A stretch of 64,000 nucleotides of DNA from Anaerolineales bacterium (GTDB taxonomy: Bacteria > Chloroflexota > Anaerolineae > Anaerolineales > Villigracilaceae), in contig JAEURC010000085.1 of the NCBI GenBank assembly GCA_016789025.1, forward strand, positions 1-64,000, written 5' to 3'. The notes beneath the pieces were generated by a model. The model worked only from the letters and a program-made list of their open reading frames with translations. It ran no database searches and was not told the DNA's origin. Position 1 is the first letter of the stretch, and the number at the start of each line of letters is the position of its first letter. The position numbers were made by a program, and so were the translations under genes. Shown piece by piece: positions 32,351-41,726 of the stretch.

Positions 32351-33307
32351 GGCACAGCCCCAAAAGTGCCCCAAATGTTGATCGTACCAAGAACATTGCG
32401 TCCGGCTTGAAAGACTCCGGTGGAATGAAAGAACCCTGGAAATTGATTTTCTTGTGTTTGAAAAGTAATCAAGTTCGGAGTACTAAAAGTGATGTCAACA
32501 GTTAACTGGGGGCTATATTCCATTCCTACGGTGTTCCAAACAATACTGTTGTTGACAGTGTCTGGCATTAAATACACAGAGGCATATCCCAAGTTGCCTC
32601 CTTGGAGAGGAAATGTCTCTTTGGCAACCGTTTGCCCATTGAAAGTAGCCAGCTCCCAATGAGAGATAAAAAGAGTGCTCACTACACCTGTGTTTTGATT
32701 TATTGCATAACGGTTCCAATACATAGGCGCGTCAATGAATCGTGAGTATGTAAAGCGCGCTTGATAAGGCAAGCCCACGGGGTTGGCACTCACACAGTCT
32801 TGAGCGATACTCCAACAAAGAAAGCCTGCGATATTATTTCCAACGTCATTGTCGGCAAAATCAATAGTCATGAACGCGCTGGTTATCGTAGATCCACTCG
32901 TATAAACATCGCACGCAGTTTGAGGAACATTTACGCCGCAAAATATTCCTAAGGCGTTTAATTCTTCTTCAGAAAATATGCCATTGCTAATTACTGGCAG
33001 CGCAGTGTTAGGCATTATCTGCGTCGGAATATACCCTAGTTGACTTCCAGCATTCCCGCCATTAATCCGGGTTAGTTTGCAACCGTCAGAGCATGATCTG
33101 AGTCGGGGAGCATCAACACCTCGATTTTTCTCATTGTTACCCGGTTCAGGGCAATTGCTGGAACCTTTTGATCCTCCACAATGCCCACTCGGATCAACCA
33201 GATTAGTGGGTCTATTATAAACATACGAGAAGCGATTGAAACTCTGTGGATTCGCTGGATTGGGAATTATGCTATCCGGTTGCAAAAATCGGTTGATATA
33301 AGGCGAA
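32347..33307 (-). pseudogene. Displaced RHS-repeat C-terminal tip
   Basis: Reading from the minus-strand 5' end gives NSPYINRFLQPD, then SIIPNPANPQSFNRFSYVYNRP and NLVDPSGH, the end of the RHS core. About 280 residues of variable tip follow. It has no RHS or YD repeats and an in-frame TAG lies just before the RHS match, so the shell is missing. The only start is TTG (complement of 33283-33285), giving 312 residues. The tip is rich in Asn, Thr and aromatic residues with several Cys, resembles no nuclease or ADP-ribosyltransferase I know, and lacks a signal peptide. It may be an orphan tip kept as a reservoir for recombination into an RHS gene elsewhere. Confidence 0.75.
33294..33307. repeat. 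14-bp direct repeat, right copy
   Basis: TGATATAAGGCGAA, identical to 30910-30923; it is inside the RHS-core codons at the point where RHS homology begins. Confidence 0.75.
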
Positions 33308-33338
33308 TTCTAACGCGTCAAGGAATGCGTATTATTGC

Positions 33339-34358
33339 CTATGCGCCACTCCTCGCCGCAATCGGACCCAGATACGACTCTAGCAACGCGTCCATCTGCT
33401 CCAGCGACTCGCACACGAACAACATCGGGTTGAAAGCGTAAACCGTTTTCGGGATTCTTGCGATGGTCTCGATGTCGAACGGCGCGATGATGACCTCGCC
33501 GCCGAAGATGCCTTCCTGCTCGATACCCAAACTTTGGTACAACGACAACACCACATTCCAACCCGCATCAGCGGAGGACATCTGTCCCTTTTGGTGGAGC
33601 GCGTTCACACCGTCAATGATACGGAACAATTTATTCTTGTTCGCCATGAATTGATGATGCAACTGCTTGTACACATCGTGCGTGAAGTCAATCACGTTGT
33701 CGCGCCCGAGGCGGTAAAACTCCATGATGGTGCGCGTCAACTCCTTGCGACCTGAGATGATCCCCGCACCGAAAACTTTGAAGCGATCATCCTGCACGAT
33801 CAAACCAAACTCCGTGGTATACCACGCCAGGCGCTTGATCACCTCGCGCTCCTCTTGCGTCGCTTTCATGTAGGCAGGCGCAAATTTATCTTCGATGTCC
33901 GCGTAAAATTTTTGCGTGAGGAACGGCAAGTGACCGAAAATGTCATGGAACATGTCAGGCTCGGGCGTAAATTCCATCTGGTCGCGCGTGCGCAAATAAT
34001 CGGTGATGAGGAACACGCGGTTGGCAAATTTTTTATACCAATCGTCCGCCATCGTGTAACGCACCACCGTTCGTTCGATGCGCCAGCCCGAGCGCGGCGT
34101 GATGTTCCCGTTCAAATGCGCCACCGTCGAGATCCCGCGCGGATCGAGTTGCAATAGGCTCATCCCCTTTTTCCATTCCTCGCAGATGTGTTCAACGAGA
34201 TACGGCTGATGCACGCCCGCGTACAGGTCCGCCCAAATGGCGTGCTGTTCGGCGGAAAAACTGATCTCTTGATTTTCGCTCGAATATTCTTTGCTTGGGT
34301 CAATGTGTTGTTCGGCAATATCCCCTGTGTACATTGTAGAAGTTTGGTTTGTAGCCAT
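33339..34358 (-). CDS. phhA: Phenylalanine 4-hydroxylase (pterin-dependent aromatic amino acid hydroxylase)
   Basis: It converts phenylalanine to tyrosine with O2, iron and a tetrahydropterin. The 339-residue protein contains the iron-binding segment PDMFHDIFGHLPF (two His) and the third ligand Glu in WYTTEFGL, plus FEVFGAG-like KVFGAGIISG. It is somewhat longer than proteobacterial PhhA (about 260) and has an N-terminal extension. The ATG complementary to 34356-34358 is preceded by AAAGGTG. The gene is divergent from a PTR1/FolM-type reductase, and a GTP cyclohydrolase gene is close by. No carbinolamine dehydratase (PhhB) is seen in the window. Confidence 0.92.
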   Translation of the reverse strand: MATNQTSTMYTGDIAEQHIDPSKEYSSENQEISFSAEQHAIWADLYAGVHQPYLVEHICEEWKKGMSLLQLDPRGISTVAHLNGNITPRSGWRIERTVVRYTMADDWYKKFANRVFLITDYLRTRDQMEFTPEPDMFHDIFGHLPFLTQKFYADIEDKFAPAYMKATQEEREVIKRLAWYTTEFGLIVQDDRFKVFGAGIISGRKELTRTIMEFYRLGRDNVIDFTHDVYKQLHHQFMANKNKLFRIIDGVNALHQKGQMSSADAGWNVVLSLYQSLGIEQEGIFGGEVIIAPFDIETIARIPKTVYAFNPMLFVCESLEQMDALLESYLGPIAARSGA

Positions 34359-34447
34359 TGTTTCACCTTTCTTGATCGATGAAGGAATCGGCTTGCGACG
34401 AAAATATATCACCGCAAAACACGAGCGTCAAGTTGCAGGTTGTTACT

Positions 34448-34480
34448 CGTTCACGACGCAGTTGAACTGCGTCATGAACG
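34448..34480. promoter_or_regulatory. Palindrome in the divergent phhA/pteridine-reductase region
   Basis: CGTTCA-GACGCAGTT-G-AACTGCGTC-TGAACG: 16-bp arms with one mismatch around a single base. Position between two divergent pterin genes suggests an operator, but REP-type hairpins of similar form occur elsewhere in the window (6351, 28687). Confidence 0.45.
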
Positions 34481-34506
34481 AACCAAACTGGATTACAATC
34501 TTCGCC

Positions 34507-35235
34507 ATGCCCGATCATCCCCTCAAAAATAAAACGGTCCTCATCACTGGCGCGGCTCGCCGCCTCGGGCGGATGTTCGCGCTGGCGTGCGCGCGCGCAG
34601 GAACAAATGTTGCGATCCACCACGCACATTCGCAAGCAGATGCCAAGTCGTTGAAAGAAGAAATCACGGGACTCGGCGTACGCGCGTGGATTTTTCAAGC
34701 GGATTTAAACGATTCAACTCAGACGGGAAACCTGATTCGGCTCGTCAACGAATCCACGCCTGTGCATTTTCTCGTCAACAGCGCCGCGATCTTCCAGCCT
34801 CTCGCGCTCGATTCAACGACTCTCGAAGATTGGAACAAACACCTCGCCATCAACCTCACCGCGCCGTTTTTGCTCAGCCAAGCCTTCGCCCGCCAAGCGG
34901 ACGAGGGTTCGCGCATCGTCAACATCCTCGACTGGCGCGCCCTGCGCCCCGCCGCGGACCACTTCCCGTACACCGTAAGCAAGTCCGCGCTTGCGGCGAT
35001 GACCAAATCATTGGCAGTTTCCCTCGCGCCGAGAATCACCGTCAACGGCTTGGCGCTTGGCGCGATCCTCCCGCCTGCAGATGGAAACGCTTCGCCCGAC
35101 ATTACAAAAAATATTCCGATGAAACGCTGGGCGAAAGAAAACGAAGTGGAACAAGCCTTGCTATTTTTACTCACTTCCCCCACTTTCATCACTGGCGAGA
35201 TCATTCATGTGGATGGCGGCAGGCATTTGGTGTAA
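34507..35235 (+). CDS. SDR of the pteridine reductase (PTR1/FolM) type
   Basis: The 242-residue short-chain reductase has an Arg-type nucleotide motif, TGAARRLG (TGxxxRxG) instead of TGxxxGxG, and Asp replaces the usual Ser of the active site (IVNILDWRA), followed by YTVSK (Tyr, Lys). These two features are known for PTR1 and FolM, which reduce dihydropterins such as dihydromonapterin with NADPH. The C-terminus (ITGEIIHVDGGRHL) is standard. It is divergent from phhA and followed by folB and folK, which supports a pterin substrate. A TACAAT box 7 bases before the ATG suggests a leaderless message. Confidence 0.75.
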   Translation: MPDHPLKNKTVLITGAARRLGRMFALACARAGTNVAIHHAHSQADAKSLKEEITGLGVRAWIFQADLNDSTQTGNLIRLVNESTPVHFLVNSAAIFQPLALDSTTLEDWNKHLAINLTAPFLLSQAFARQADEGSRIVNILDWRALRPAADHFPYTVSKSALAAMTKSLAVSLAPRITVNGLALGAILPPADGNASPDITKNIPMKRWAKENEVEQALLFLLTSPTFITGEIIHVDGGRHLV

Positions 35236-35245
35236 CAGCATACTC

Positions 35246-35410
35246 GGTGGTCGAGTAGGTCGAGGCGATAGCCGAGACCGTATCGAGACCACCAGGTCGT
35301 AAAGCAATTTTGTTACAAAATTTTGTACGCTTACCTGTGGTTTCGATACGTCCCGCGATGCTTCGTCTTCGCTAGCGCTCCGCTCAGCACGCGGGACTAC
35401 TCAACCACCG
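35246..35410. repeat. GGTGGTCGAGTAG-type palindromic repeat
   Basis: The ends GGTGGTCGAGTAG and CTACTCAACCACC are inverted (12 of 13 bp), with inner arms CGTATCGAGACCACC / GTGGTTTCGATACG around a central AT-rich segment with AATTTTGTTACAAAATTT. It fills the gap before folB. Confidence 0.8.
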
Positions 35411-35437
35411 ATAAAATAACAAAAGGAAATTCATCCA

Positions 35438-35794
35438 ATGGACAAAGTCATCATCAAAAACCTGCTTGCCCGCGGCATCATCGGCGTCAACGACTGGGAA
35501 CGGACCCGCGCGCAAAATATTCTGATCAACATCACACTCTTCACCGACACGCATCGCGCGGCGGAGACCGATCACATCAACGATTGCGCGGATTACAGCA
35601 AAATGTCGAAGAAGGTGTTGGCGCATGCCGAAAACGCAAAGCGCCTCACCGTGGAGGCGCTCGCAAACGATCTGGCAAAACTCTGCCTCGAAGACGCGCA
35701 CGTGCAGAAAGTTATCGTCCGCGTGGAGAAGCCGGGCGCGGTGCGTTTTGCCGAATCCGTTGGCGTGGAGATCGAACGCAGCCGCGATGAGTGA
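35438..35794 (+). CDS. folB: Dihydroneopterin aldolase
   Basis: FolB makes 6-hydroxymethyldihydropterin from dihydroneopterin and can epimerise it to dihydromonapterin. The 118-residue protein has the family start (KVIIKNLLARGIIGVNDWER), the conserved Glu/Lys strand NILINITLFTD, and VRVEKPGAVRFAESVGVEIERS at the end. AAAGGA lies before the ATG. Its end overlaps folK by eight bases. Confidence 0.93.
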   Translation: MDKVIIKNLLARGIIGVNDWERTRAQNILINITLFTDTHRAAETDHINDCADYSKMSKKVLAHAENAKRLTVEALANDLAKLCLEDAHVQKVIVRVEKPGAVRFAESVGVEIERSRDE

Positions 35795-36266
35795 ACTCCA
35801 TCTCGCGTATTTGAGTCTGGGATCGAACATCGAGCCTGAGGTCAATTTGCCAAAGGCGGTGAAATTGTTATCGCAACACGGGGAGTTCGGAAAAATTTCA
35901 AGCGCATGGGAGACGAAACCTGTTGGCGGAGGCGGAGGAAATTACCTGAACGCGTGCTTGTCGTACAAGACGCCGCTCTCGCGCGACAAATTGAAAAACG
36001 AGATCATCCATCCCATCGAATCGGACCTTGGACGAAAGCGCACGCAAGACAAGAACGCGCCTCGAACGATTGACATTGACATCGTCCTGTTCGACGACGA
36101 GATCGTCGGCAGACGCTGGCTCGCGCAAGTGTTCGTGGTTGTGCCGCTGGCTGAAATTTATCCCGACTTCCAAAACCCCAATACAAATGAGAACATCGCA
36201 GAAACAGCAACGCGCCTCCGCCGTGAATTTTGGACGGAGACGCGTCAGGGCGTGTTGTTAGGCTGA
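35787..36266 (+). CDS. folK: 6-Hydroxymethyldihydropterin pyrophosphokinase
   Basis: FolK transfers pyrophosphate from ATP to 6-hydroxymethyldihydropterin in folate synthesis. The 159-residue protein shows AYLSLGSNIEPE, ISSAWETKPVGG, YLNACL and the metal-binding signature RTIDIDIVLFDDEIV, with the upstream LGRKRTQDKNAPR. Start ATG 35787 overlaps folB. The reading frame extends 54 codons further upstream, inside folB, and is not used. Confidence 0.93.
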   Translation: MSELHLAYLSLGSNIEPEVNLPKAVKLLSQHGEFGKISSAWETKPVGGGGGNYLNACLSYKTPLSRDKLKNEIIHPIESDLGRKRTQDKNAPRTIDIDIVLFDDEIVGRRWLAQVFVVVPLAEIYPDFQNPNTNENIAETATRLRREFWTETRQGVLLG

Positions 36267-36305
36267 CGAGGGCGAACCAGCCGTCCCTGCGAATGAAGCG
36301 AAGCG

Positions 36306-36926
36306 TCAGAACTGAAGCGGTTTCGATCCGCGCGCGATGTTTTCCAAAAATTCCTGCCGCGTCGCCAAATTCGCGCGGAACGATCCGTGCATCGCGGAGG
36401 TCGTCATGCGCGCGTCGTGCTTTTTCACGCCGCGCATCATCGCGCACAAATGCATGGCTTCGACGACGACCGCAACGCCTTGCGGCTCGAGCGTCTTTTG
36501 GATGAAGTCTGCGATCTGGCGCGTCATGCGTTCCTGAATTTGCATGCGGCGCGCGTACATATCCACGATGCGCGGAATTTTGGAAAGCCCGATCACTTTG
36601 CCTTTGGGGATGTACGCGACGTGCGCACGCCCGATAAACGGGAGCATGTGATGCTCGCACAAACTGTAAAATTCAATGTCGCGCACGATGACCATCTCAT
36701 CGTAATTGATCTCGAATAACGCGCCGTTGACGATGCGCTCAGGCTCCGCGGTGTAGCCGCTGAACAACTCGACGTACATACGCGCCACGCGGTCGGGCGT
36801 GTTTTTCAATCCTTCGCGTTCGGGGTCTTCGCCGATCGCTTTGATCAAGTCGGACACAATTCGGCGGGTGGCTTCAACGTCCGCGCCGTTGATCTCTTCA
36901 TCGTCCAGTTCAGCGTCAAACTCCAT
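36306..36926 (-). CDS. folE: GTP cyclohydrolase I
   Basis: FolE converts GTP to dihydroneopterin triphosphate, the first step for folate and tetrahydropterin. The 206-residue protein has the zinc site with Cys and His in [20 protein letters not shown], a third ligand Cys in [13 protein letters not shown], and the C-terminal TTSAMHGSF. Length is normal. It is convergent with folK. Together with folB, folK, the reductase and phhA it completes a pterin unit. Confidence 0.96.
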   Translation of the reverse strand: MEFDAELDDEEINGADVEATRRIVSDLIKAIGEDPEREGLKNTPDRVARMYVELFSGYTAEPERIVNGALFEINYDEMVIVRDIEFYSLCEHHMLPFIGRAHVAYIPKGKVIGLSKIPRIVDMYARRMQIQERMTRQIADFIQKTLEPQGVAVVVEAMHLCAMMRGVKKHDARMTTSAMHGSFRANLATRQEFLENIARGSKPLQF

Positions 36927-36988
36927 GCATGCTCCTTGAAATTCAGCCCGACGAGCTCTGCCGGGCTGAATTAGTTTGTTACCTTACC

Positions 36989-37558
36989 TTATCCGACAAC
37001 GGGTTCGATCAACCCGTACGATCCGTTCCGCCTGCGATACAACACCTGGATCGCGTTCTTCTCCGCGTTGAAGAAGATGAAAAAGTTATTGTGCCCGAGC
37101 AAACGCATCTGTTCGACCGCTTCATCTTCGTTCATCGGCATGATGATAAATTTCTTCCGCTTCGCGATCAACGGGAGAAGTTCGCCAGTTTCATCCACTG
37201 GCATCTCGTCCTCTTCCACGACCTCCGCCGCCGAACGCCCGTCGCCGCGTCCGCGCTGACGCTTCCCCTTGTATCGTTCGATCTGCCTCTGCATTTTATC
37301 CAGCGCTTCGTCGAATGCGGCGTGCAGTTCGTCTGCGCGCTCCTCCGTCCGCAGCATGAACCCCTTTCCGCGCACGGTCATTTGCGCCACTTGCCGGTCG
37401 CTTGCCTGCCGCGCAGTTTTCTCGTGGGAAAGTTCGATGTAGATCTCCTCAATTTCCTGAAGGTGTCGTTCGAGTTTGGCGGTCTTCTTTTCAACATACT
37501 CGCGGGTGTTATCGGTCAAACGCATGTTCCGTGCCTGAATATCGATCTTGTTCGTCAT
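36989..37558 (-). CDS. hpf: Ribosome hibernation promoting factor, long form
   Basis: Long HPF dimerises 70S ribosomes to 100S in resting cells. The 189-residue protein has the N-terminal S30AE domain (IDIQARNMRLTDNTREYVEKKTAKLERHL, then MTVRGKGFMLRTEE) and a C-terminal domain (VEQMRLLGHNNFFIFFNAEKNAIQVLYRRRNGSYGLIEP), joined by a charged linker. The start, complement of 37556-37558, has a strong AGGAGG. It is transcribed toward folE and lies just after comF. Confidence 0.95.
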   Translation of the reverse strand: MTNKIDIQARNMRLTDNTREYVEKKTAKLERHLQEIEEIYIELSHEKTARQASDRQVAQMTVRGKGFMLRTEERADELHAAFDEALDKMQRQIERYKGKRQRGRGDGRSAAEVVEEDEMPVDETGELLPLIAKRKKFIIMPMNEDEAVEQMRLLGHNNFFIFFNAEKNAIQVLYRRRNGSYGLIEPVVG

Positions 37559-37608
37559 GGCAGAACCTCCTGAAAATATTTTGTATGGATCGCGTCTTCG
37601 CGCAAGTT

Positions 37609-38346
37609 TCAAACGCGATTCAGATCATGATGTGAAAGTGCGCGCGCGATCGTCAGCGCATAAACCTCCGAGGCGCCCGCAGACAGCAAACTGTCGGCGC
37701 AGGCAGAGATGGTGGAACCGGTCGTCGCCACATCGTCCATCAGCAGGACGGACTTCCGCTTCACTTCCGACGGGTCAGCCTGATACGCCGCGCGGACATT
37801 TTCTCGCCGTTCAGCCGCCGTCAAGCCAACCTGCGAACGCGTCTCGCGGACCTTCCTCACTCCATTCGGCGCATACCTAATCCCAAGTTCATGCGCAAGC
37901 GGACGCGCAACGAGCGCAACTTGATTATATCCCCGCTCTTTCAAACGAGCTTTCCCCAACGGAATCGGGGTCAGCACATCCACGCGCCAATTCAACGTTT
38001 GGGCGAATTCCACCATGTCCACCGCGATCGCATCCGCCAGCCCGATGTTGCGGCGATACTTGATGGCGTGCAGCGCGTTCTGCACCGGCGAATCAAAAAC
38101 CGCCCAAGAACGCATCATTCGATACGCGGGCGGGTTTGTTTTGCATTTCTCGCATCGTTCAGCCCCTTTCGTCGGTATTCCGCACTTCTCACAAAACGAC
38201 TCGCGGATGCGCGGCACGCGCTTTCTGCAATCAGCGCACCAGCGTGAGCCGGACTTGCCGCATCCGCCGCACACGGGCGGGAAGAGCAGGTCCAACCCGT
38301 TCCAGGTCAATCGGTAGAGGCGATACGACCACGGAATGTTTCTCAA
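37609..38346 (-). CDS. comF: ComF-family double zinc ribbon / phosphoribosyltransferase-like protein
   Basis: The 245-residue protein has two zinc-binding CxxC sets (VCGGCGKS, CADC, CEKCG, CEKCK) at the N-terminus and a PRTase domain ending in the signature VLLMDDVATTGSTISACA. It also shows LTPIPLGKARLKERGYNQ. ComF is needed for DNA uptake in transformable bacteria. The start is TTG (complement of 38344-38346), as no ATG fits. It follows tadC by nine bases. Confidence 0.9.
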   Translation of the reverse strand: MRNIPWSYRLYRLTWNGLDLLFPPVCGGCGKSGSRWCADCRKRVPRIRESFCEKCGIPTKGAERCEKCKTNPPAYRMMRSWAVFDSPVQNALHAIKYRRNIGLADAIAVDMVEFAQTLNWRVDVLTPIPLGKARLKERGYNQVALVARPLAHELGIRYAPNGVRKVRETRSQVGLTAAERRENVRAAYQADPSEVKRKSVLLMDDVATTGSTISACADSLLSAGASEVYALTIARALSHHDLNRV

Positions 38347-38355
38347 AGCATTAGA

Positions 38356-39297
38356 TCACAAAGTCGCGTAAATATTAAGTGCCGCCGGAGTAAGAATGAT
38401 GATCATGATGGAGGGGAAGATCAATAACGCCATGGGGATAATCATCTTTACCGGCGCCTTATGAGCCGCTTCTTCCGCAATCTGGCGTCGCTTGACGCGC
38501 ATTTGATCCGACTGAATTCTCAATACGCGCGCCATGCTCACGCCCAACATTTCACTTTGAATGATCGCCGCCACAAAACTCGATACCTCGGGGATCCCAA
38601 GACGGTCCCCCATGGTTTTCAACGCTTCGCGGCGAGTCTTGCCCAACTGCACTTCGCGAATGGTCCGCGCAAACGCCAAAGAAAGTTCGTTCTCCCATTT
38701 CTCGGTGACTTTTGCCATGGCGGCGTCAAAACCCAAACCAGCCTCTACGCAGATCGTCAACAAATCCAGGGCATCGGGCATTGCCTTTCGCACTTCTGTT
38801 TGCCGGCGGGTAATTCGGCTCGTCAAAATCAGATGCGGCAGAAAAAAACCTCCAAAGAGCGCGCCGCCAATATAAAGAAAGTTATTGCTTGCTTTTGGCG
38901 CCGGATTCAAAGCCACCATTGTGATCATGAACCCACCCAACAAAACAGCAAGAATAAAACGAATTGCTAAAAACGTAGGCGCATCCACGGGCCAGGGGTT
39001 ACCGGCCAACTCAAGGTTACGAGCAGTATCTTGAATCATCTTTTGGGGCGTAAAACGGGCTGAAAATTCGCCTAATCGCCTCACTGCCGGGATGAGCACC
39101 CGTTCGCTGAAGTTTTGAGAAAGTTCGATCTCCTCGAGGGATGCCACTTCACCCCGCTGAATAAATTCTGAAAGACGCTCCTGTAACGGATCGTCCGCGT
39201 CACCCTGCGCAGTAGCGTTTGCCCGGATGCTAAAGATCACTACGGCAATAATGACCAATACGACAATGCCGCCGAAGATATACAATCCAACGTCCAT
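38356..39297 (-). CDS. tadC: Tad pilus inner-membrane platform protein TadC-like
   Basis: A GspF/T2SSF-domain protein of 313 residues with an N-terminal membrane helix, a cytoplasmic helical domain (TRRQTEVRKAMPDALDLLTICVEAGLGFDAAM, RTIREVQLGKTRREALKTMG) and a C-terminal helix. TadC pairs with TadB to form the platform for the assembly ATPase. The ATG is adjacent to the tadB stop, one base apart. Confidence 0.9.
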   Translation of the reverse strand: MDVGLYIFGGIVVLVIIAVVIFSIRANATAQGDADDPLQERLSEFIQRGEVASLEEIELSQNFSERVLIPAVRRLGEFSARFTPQKMIQDTARNLELAGNPWPVDAPTFLAIRFILAVLLGGFMITMVALNPAPKASNNFLYIGGALFGGFFLPHLILTSRITRRQTEVRKAMPDALDLLTICVEAGLGFDAAMAKVTEKWENELSLAFARTIREVQLGKTRREALKTMGDRLGIPEVSSFVAAIIQSEMLGVSMARVLRIQSDQMRVKRRQIAEEAAHKAPVKMIIPMALLIFPSIMIIILTPAALNIYATL

Positions 39298-39298
39298 A

Positions 39299-40267
39299 TC
39301 ACACCTCGATATCCGCGATCTTCATCATGATGAAATAACCTAGCGCGATCATACCGACGATGACCACCACAGCGACAATTCCGCACATCGGCTGGGGTAT
39401 TCCTCCACGATCGTCAAAAAAACCTGCCAGGTAAGTCGGGCTGACGAACCAAAGCGCCAGGGTTAGAAACACTGGGATGAATGACAAAACGGTTCCGGAG
39501 GTGCGCACGGAAGCGGTCAACACGCGTATCTCACCTTTGATACGCACGCGTTCCCGTATGGTAAAAGAAATCGTATCGAGGATTTCGGACAGGTTACCGC
39601 CGACTTCGCGTTGAACGTTGATCGCCGTGATCACAAAATCAAGATCGTCGCTGGGAATGCGGCGAAGCATGTTATCAAGCGCCTTCTCTTGCGGGATGCC
39701 GATCTGTATCTCCTGTACCAATCTCCTGAACTCATCAGAAATCGGCGCTGGAAGTTCCCGGCTCACCGCCTCCATGGCTTGCATAGTGGAGTACCCCGCG
39801 CGCAAGCCGTTTACCATCAGGTTCAGCATATCAGAAAGCTGGTCGTTAAACTTGTAAAGCCGCTGTGTTTGCTGTCGCTTGACGTAAAATCGCGGCAGGA
39901 AGAACCCGATAACACCGCCAATCACAGCAGATACCCATATCGGTTGGATGAGAAAGCCAATCGCGCCCATAGTCGCTATCGAAATAAAGATCAAAGCATA
40001 ATATTCGGATACCTTGAACTTGAGATCCGCGCGCGCCAACTCACGGGCGACCCGGTCGCCCCAGGAAGATTTTGCGACCCGCCGATTTAACCAATCAGTC
40101 ATAGCGGCGCCTCGCGAGGCTTCTTCAACGCGAGGTTTGTCATCTTCAAGGAATTGACCTAGCCGCTCCTCCACCAATGACCGGTCACTGATTACAGTGA
40201 CGACCGCGCCAACGATGAGGAGTACCAGGAGGAGGATGCCCCCCCCAAGCAATATGACGGGATTCAT
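39299..40267 (-). CDS. tadB: Tad pilus platform protein TadB-like
   Basis: The 322-residue GspF-domain membrane protein has two N-terminal helices, then FYVKRQQTQRLYKFNDQLSDMLNLMVNGLRAGYS, PISDEFRRLVQEIQIG and a C-terminal membrane helix pair. It is 24 bases after tadA and one base before tadC. Function is the same as in other Tad systems: motor platform with TadC. Confidence 0.9.
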   Translation of the reverse strand: MNPVILLGGGILLLVLLIVGAVVTVISDRSLVEERLGQFLEDDKPRVEEASRGAAMTDWLNRRVAKSSWGDRVARELARADLKFKVSEYYALIFISIATMGAIGFLIQPIWVSAVIGGVIGFFLPRFYVKRQQTQRLYKFNDQLSDMLNLMVNGLRAGYSTMQAMEAVSRELPAPISDEFRRLVQEIQIGIPQEKALDNMLRRIPSDDLDFVITAINVQREVGGNLSEILDTISFTIRERVRIKGEIRVLTASVRTSGTVLSFIPVFLTLALWFVSPTYLAGFFDDRGGIPQPMCGIVAVVVIVGMIALGYFIMMKIADIEV

Positions 40268-40291
40268 TGATCACATACCTGCAAAATCGAC

Positions 40292-41704
40292 CTAATATCG
40301 TCGCCTTTCGCCAATACCAAAAATCGATGGAGGCAAATTAATACCTGATGCCTCGATCTTATCCATAAATTTGGGACGCAGACCCGTTGGGCGCAACCGA
40401 CCAACGATTTGGCCGTTTTCGATCCCGGTTTGTTCGAACACACAGATATCGGTCATGGTAATCACATCGCCTTCCATACCGCTGACCTCGGTGATATTCG
40501 TGACTTTTCTCGTACCATCGCGCATACGCTCCTGATGACAAATTACATCCACCGCGGAGGCAATTTGCTCCCGGATGGCGCGAGCAGGAAGTTCCATGCC
40601 AGCCATCAGGGTCATCGTTTCAAGGCGCGAGAGGGTATCTCGCGGACTATTTGAGTGAAGGGTGGTCATGGACCCATCATGACCTGTATTCATCGCTTGA
40701 AGCATATCCAACGCCGCTTCATCGCGGATTTCGCCCACCACGATACGGTCGGGACGCATACGCAACGCGTTGATCACCAATTGTCGGATTGTAATCTCGC
40801 CGCGTCCTTCAATATTGGGCGGCTTGGATTCAAGCGTCACCACATGCTCCTGGCGAAGTTGCAACTCTGCGGCATTTTCAATGGTCAAGATGCGCTCATC
40901 CACAGGGATGAAACTGGATAACACATTCAGTAATGTTGTCTTTCCGGATCCCGTGCCGCCGGAGATCACTACATTCAACCTGGATTCTACGCATGCTTTT
41001 AAGAACTGCACGCCTTCCGCCGATAACGATCCATACTGGATGAGTTGATCCACTGTAATCGGGTTCTTGGAAAATTTACGGATCGTCAGAACAGGTCCAA
41101 CAAGAGAGATTGGGGGAATCACCGCGTTGACGCGGGAGCCATCCGGCAAACGCGCATCCACATACGGGCTTGATTCATCAATGCGTCTTCCCAGAGGCGC
41201 CACAATGCGATCGATGATTCTCATCACATGATCGTTGTTTTCAAACGTTACCGGTACGCGATGGATCTTCCCTTTACGCTCGATATATAGATTTTTCGCG
41301 CCGTTCACCATTACCTCGGTAATGGTCTCATCTTCCAACAATGGTTGTAATGGGCCAAAACCGAGTATTTCCGCTGTGATCTGTTCAAACAAACGGGCTT
41401 TTTCGGGCCGTGACAGAACAATGTTTTCCTCTGCTAGGATCTGCTCGAATAGATCCTGGATCGTTTTGCGAACATCATCAGTCCGCGAGATATCCATTGT
41501 AGGGTCAAGTTCGGACAGTAATTTATTCTGCACGCGGGTTTTCAAATCGAAGTATGTGCCAGCCTGCGGAGACGTGATCGGCGCGTTTACGCGCCTTGCC
41601 TGCAGGGATGCAAGTTTTGAACTATCCCCCCCCTGGTTACCGGAGGACTGTCCACCGCCGGACGATCCTGCCTGTCCTTGTTCAATTCTTTTTAATAGAG
41701 ACAT
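40292..41704 (-). CDS. tadA: Tad/Flp pilus assembly ATPase TadA (CpaF)
   Basis: The motor ATPase that polymerises Flp pilin. The 470-residue protein has an N-terminal Gly/Ser-rich tail, a CpaF-type N-domain (EILGFGPLQPLLEDETITEVMVNG), Walker A GGTGSGKTTLLN, an Asp/His-box region LRMRPDRIVVGEIRD, and TGHDGSMTTLHSNSPRD. Length fits CpaF. It lies between cpaE and tadB. Confidence 0.95.
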   Translation of the reverse strand: MSLLKRIEQGQAGSSGGGQSSGNQGGDSSKLASLQARRVNAPITSPQAGTYFDLKTRVQNKLLSELDPTMDISRTDDVRKTIQDLFEQILAEENIVLSRPEKARLFEQITAEILGFGPLQPLLEDETITEVMVNGAKNLYIERKGKIHRVPVTFENNDHVMRIIDRIVAPLGRRIDESSPYVDARLPDGSRVNAVIPPISLVGPVLTIRKFSKNPITVDQLIQYGSLSAEGVQFLKACVESRLNVVISGGTGSGKTTLLNVLSSFIPVDERILTIENAAELQLRQEHVVTLESKPPNIEGRGEITIRQLVINALRMRPDRIVVGEIRDEAALDMLQAMNTGHDGSMTTLHSNSPRDTLSRLETMTLMAGMELPARAIREQIASAVDVICHQERMRDGTRKVTNITEVSGMEGDVITMTDICVFEQTGIENGQIVGRLRPTGLRPKFMDKIEASGINLPPSIFGIGERRRY

Positions 41705-41726
41705 GTTTATCTCCTGAAAACTTTAC

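Noticed and set aside
32347..33307. Calling the RHS tip a nuclease toxin
   Set aside because: No catalytic motif of known nuclease, deaminase or ADP-ribosyltransferase tips could be seen; function left open.
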